From Hirsutella rhossiliensis (taxonomy: Eukaryota > Ascomycota > Sordariomycetes > Hypocreales > Ophiocordycipitaceae), in assembly GCF_020360975.1 (NCBI RefSeq), contig NW_025408690.1, positions 62,001 to 126,000 of the forward strand: 64,000 bases of DNA, in the 5' to 3' direction. The position numbers were made by a program, and so were the translations under genes. The notes below the pieces were generated by a model, which made no database searches, was not told the origin of the DNA, and was given only the letters and a program-made list of their open reading frames with translations. Position 1 is the stretch's first letter. Each line of letters starts with the position of its first letter. Shown piece by piece: positions 61,130 to 64,000 of this stretch.

Positions 61130-63550
61130 GGCTGCCGTCCAGCATCTTGCGCTATTTGTGCCGTGGGAAGCCTTTCTCGGCGAAGAAGAAGGGGACATCA
61201 ATGAGATATGGAGGCGGGCGCGAGCTGCTTCCGCCGAGAATCTCGTGCCTCGTCGACAACGTTCAACTGCTCCGGCGGTCCGCCGAGGACGCGAGGCGAG
61301 ACGCCAAGCAGTGGGCGGCCTCGGGCGGCGCCGGGGATTGCGCCGGCGCTCTCGGCGAGGCGGGGAGGGGAGGAGGGGGCGACACCCGGGGGACGACGAC
61401 GCGGCCTCGGCGTACCAGGCCGACAACGTCGGAAAGGCAACGCGACTAATCGACGTCGTCCGAAGCGCGGCCGGGGCGAACCAGATCACGGCGGGATCGC
61501 GCGAGCTCGGGTATGATACAGCAGCTGTGCCGCTTCCAGCAGTCAGCGCTGGCCTCGACCGCCGAGCTCGAGGCCTCCATCGTCAGGGAACGGGGCGGAG
61601 GCGCATCGACTTGCCGGGGCGGGTCTTTTCCGGGGCCGCGGTGCCGCAGGACCAGGTCAAGGCCATCAAGTCGCAGCAGACGAGCGCCTCGAGGGAGAGG
61701 GTGAAGATGATACAGGGTATACAGCATGGCCACGGCCCACGGCACCGATCGTGGCGCGGCGGAGCGGAGTGTGCTGACCGGCTTCGGCGAGGAAGGCGTG
61801 CAGATAACGGCGGCGGAAGCCGAGGAGACGGCAGGTAACGCCGAGGCCGGCATGGAAGTCCGCCTCGGCCCGTCGACCTCGTTCCTCGAGGCCGGAAAAT
61901 TGACGAGACGCTTGACGCTAAACAGGAAACAGGCCATCGCCTTGTCCATAATATGCCGCCACCTTGACTTGATGCGGCGAGGAGACGGAGGGGGCGACGT
62001 CAGCCAGCTCTGTCAGTTCGTCGGCGGCGAGGGCGGTACCGGCAAGTCGCGCGTCATCGAAGCACTCGTCGGCCTCTTTGCCGCTAAGGGCATCTCGAGC
62101 CGGCTGCTGATCACGGCGACGTCGGGGACCGCGGCGGCCCGGGTCAACGGTATCACCATCCACTCCGCCTGCGGCTTCACCAGGACCAAGGGCCGGGCGC
62201 GAACACGGCGAGGAGGTCGACGGCGTACGGCTGCCGAGGCAGGCGGAGCGGTTCGTCGACGGCGAGTCCCGCATGGACTGGCAGGACAAGGAGGTGCTCG
62301 TCATCGACGAGGTAAGCATGCTCGGCGCGCGCACGCTGCACGCCGTCAACGAGCGGCTCTGCCAGCTGCGGGGGTCGCAGCGGGACTTCGGCGGGATCCC
62401 CATCGTCCTCTTCTGCGGGGACTTCCACCAGTTCCGCCCGGTCCAGGAAAGGTCGATCCTACTGCCGAGCTCGGCCGTCTCGTGGGACGAGGACTACTCG
62501 TTCAGGGCCGAGCAGCGCCACCAGCACGACAAGGCGCACGCGCTGTGGAAGCGGTTCACCACTGTCGTCATGCTGGACGAGCAGATGCGCGCCGCCGGCG
62601 ACCCGGAGCTGCAGAGGCTGCTAAAGCGGATCCGACTGGGCGTGCAGGATCACACCGACCTAGACCTCCTTAACTCAAGATGCTACCGGGAAGGCAGGCG
62701 AATCCCGTGGGAGACAGGCATCACCGTGGTCACGCCGCTAAATAGGAACCGGTGGAATCTCAACATGGAGGCGAGCTTAGCATTCCAGATGCAACGACGT
62801 TTGACGATACGCATCTTCATCTCCGAGCATAAGTGGAAGGAGGGGCTGCCGACCGAGGAAGAGGCCATCATGATGCTAAACCAGGGCGACGACAGCGCGA
62901 CCCCAGTGCCGGGCGTCTTTATGTTTGTGGCCGGGATGCCGGTCGTCGTGAACCACAACACCCACCAGGGGCTGAAGCTGGTGAACGGCGCCAGCTACAC
63001 GGCGGCCGAGGTCATCGTCGACAAGGTGCACCCGGCGCATCGCATCTCGGCCGATATGGCGATCCACTTCGGCCGCCGGCGGCGATCATACTAGGGTCGG
63101 AGACGACTAAGGACTTCCACTTCGTCGGGATGCCGCCCGGCACGATCCTGCTGACGCCTATGAGCGTCAGGATCCAGTGTCACCGGAAGCGACCGTGGCA
63201 GCAGAAGGAGGTCACCCGCAAGGGCCTGCCGTGCGCCGCGGCCTTCGCGTGCACCGATTATAAGGTGCAGGGCGGGACGCTCGAGCGTGTCGCGCTCGAG
63301 CTGCGAGGACGAGGACGACAAACGTCGGTGGACGTGCCGTCCTCGCAGTGCGACCCTTACAGCCTATACGTGCAGCTATCGCGGTGTCCGACGCTAGACG
63401 GCATCATGCTCATATCGGAGGTGCGAGAGAGACTTCGTGAAACCGGGTCCCCGGGAGATGACGGCCGCACAAGCGAGGCTCGAGGAACTGAGTGACAGAA
63501 CCGTCCGGGAGGCGCTGCGCTGGCTCGGCGACGACTTCGAATACGCGTAG

Positions 63551-64000
63551 GAATAGTGAACCCTTCGACAGGCACAAATATGAATGAAATGACATCGGAC
63601 GTTAGACGCGGGAAACGGTGCAATTGTCTGGCTACCCGTTGATCTTGGTGTGGGGCCACAGCAGCCCAACTAAGTGTCTTCGCCACTTAGTTGGCCCAAA
63701 AAATCCGGCACAGCCAAAAATCCGGCACAGCAGCCCACCTCCAAAACGTCAACCCTATGCATCTCAACCGCGTTTTCTCGCGCAACTTGACTTTATTTAC
63801 GTATCTTTTGCCGGAATACATTATGACAGATAACATGGCTACCCTGGAGGCAGCAAAGCCGTTCTGGCGTCTCGTCGCGACCCCAGAGCCGATGTTCGTC
63901 GCTCAACAACACCAAAAGAACGCCTCTTTCCGTGCGAGATGCGGCCATCCGTTACAATGTGAAGAGCTCATCCGTACAGAGAGCCATTAATTTCATAAGA
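63551..64000. other. 3' flank of unit D, with a short ORF
   Basis: A plus-strand frame at 63691-63990 gives 99 codons beginning at a TTG; its first ATG is near 63757, and MATLEAAKPFWRLV lies further on. It has no recognisable domain. It may be the edge of a flanking gene or chance. Otherwise only the hairpin and short direct repeats described next are visible. Confidence 0.25.
63666..63694. repeat. Strong hairpin and nearby direct repeats downstream of unit D
   Basis: CCAACTAAGTG (63666-63676) and CACTTAGTTGG (63684-63694) form a perfect 11-bp stem with a 7-nt loop. Right next to it AATCCGGCACAGC occurs twice (about 63702-63714 and 63719-63731). It could be the 3'-terminal hairpin of unit D or the end of another element. 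Confidence 0.6.

Larger units (their letters stand above)
46445..63550 (+). mobile_element. Helitron family 2, unit D, split by a copia element
   Basis: The 5' motif is at 46445-46497. About 330 bp later the copia element (46828-52626) interrupts it, and the unit resumes at 52627 with the MYND gene 34 bp further on. Without the insertion the distance from the 5' motif to the MYND start is about 400 bp, as in unit C. The accessory gene (53439-54867) and RepHel (55683-63550) follow. The 3' tail lacks the CAATCA words of the other units, so the 3' end is uncertain; a strong hairpin at 63666-63694 is a candidate. Confidence 0.75.
55683..63550 (+). pseudogene. Helitron Rep-helicase (RepHel), unit D, frameshifted
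   Basis: The start at 55683 is tentative (MVMGAAAVAATRNVAAARLS). The long N-terminal region has eight or more RPIQAKQ-type modules and three 93-bp repeats. ELQAEDLASVLRYLEDEF lies at 57690, the DUF6570-like cysteine region at 57860-58090 (FACRSCFREGESIVVCAEC), and the Helitron N domain at 58940-59780 with WFTINPNDITNPVKLRL. The HUH is present as HVHGL (59765-59773) but displaced by one missing base. Intron 59892-59961, YYVTNYATK (about 60346-60374) and intron 61033-61129 follow. The helicase has GGEGGTGKS (62022-62051), VLVIDEVSMLGA, LFCGDFHQFRPV, FVAGMPVVVNHNTHQGLKLV, TDYKVQGGT and LSRCPTLDGIMLISE. The pieces 58821-59567 and 62273-63094 are long and open. Stop TAG 63548-63550. Confidence 0.9.

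Noticed and set aside
14884..63550. Giant Starship-like element or biosynthetic cluster
   Set aside because: No tyrosine-recombinase captain, no biosynthetic or transporter genes; everything found belongs to Helitron, copia, pogo or LINE families.
1..64000. tRNA, rRNA, CRISPR arrays or bacterial operons
   Set aside because: No cloverleaf with the expected A and B boxes, no regularly spaced direct repeats of CRISPR type, no ribosome-binding-site spacing; introns and retrotransposons mark a eukaryote.

Overview
This window looks like a repeat-rich compartment of a filamentous ascomycete genome (Pezizomycotina). The grounds are short GT-AG introns with a CTGAC-type branch site, GC-rich coding sequence, and a mix of fungal transposons: Tad-type LINEs, pogo/Fot-like DDE elements, Ty1/copia and intron-containing Helitrons. 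I see no convincing intact host gene, rRNA, tRNA or CRISPR array. Almost all of the 64 kb is transposable elements, many nested in one another. Genus and species cannot be read from the sequence.

Left third (1-14.7 kb, mostly minus strand). A LINE ORF1 remnant (230-1867) is followed by pogo-like element 1 (1870-4372). Next come the 3' part of a PIF1-type Helitron (family 1, 4373-7144) and pogo-like element 2 (7147-12558). Element 2 has 87-bp perfect terminal inverted repeats and a TA duplication, and it sits inside the Helitron coding region. A 5'-truncated LINE (9578-11842) lies inside pogo 2, exactly at the transposase start codon, with a 14-bp target duplication. After 0.9 kb of unassigned sequence comes a second, shorter family-1 Helitron 3' end (13452-14680).

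Right two thirds (14.9-63.6 kb). Four related units of about 10-11 kb (A, B, C, D) lie head to tail. Each has a plus-strand Rep-helicase (RepHel) gene with a DUF6570-like cysteine region, Helitron N domain, HUH motif, two-tyrosine motif and PIF1 helicase. Each also has a divergent minus-strand accessory gene that I cannot assign to a named family, with a conserved intron and a conserved KRPRL-type nuclear-localisation motif. Units C and D carry in addition a MYND zinc-finger gene at their 5' end. Unit D is split by a Ty1/copia element (46828-52626) with identical 187-bp LTRs and a CCTAC duplication. A and B are close sisters; C and D are more diverged.

How the parts may work together (inference). 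RepHel would carry out rolling-circle transposition and could have built the head-to-tail array. The accessory protein has an OB-fold-like segment and a nuclear signal, so it could be a single-strand-binding partner like the RPA genes of plant Helitrons. A reiterated (C/G)AATCA motif in the 3' tails of A, B and C could be Rep-binding iterons. Nearly every coding region is broken by single-base indels, often in short homopolymers, and hardly ever by in-frame stops. This holds even in the copia with identical LTRs, so part of the damage may be assembly error rather than biological decay.
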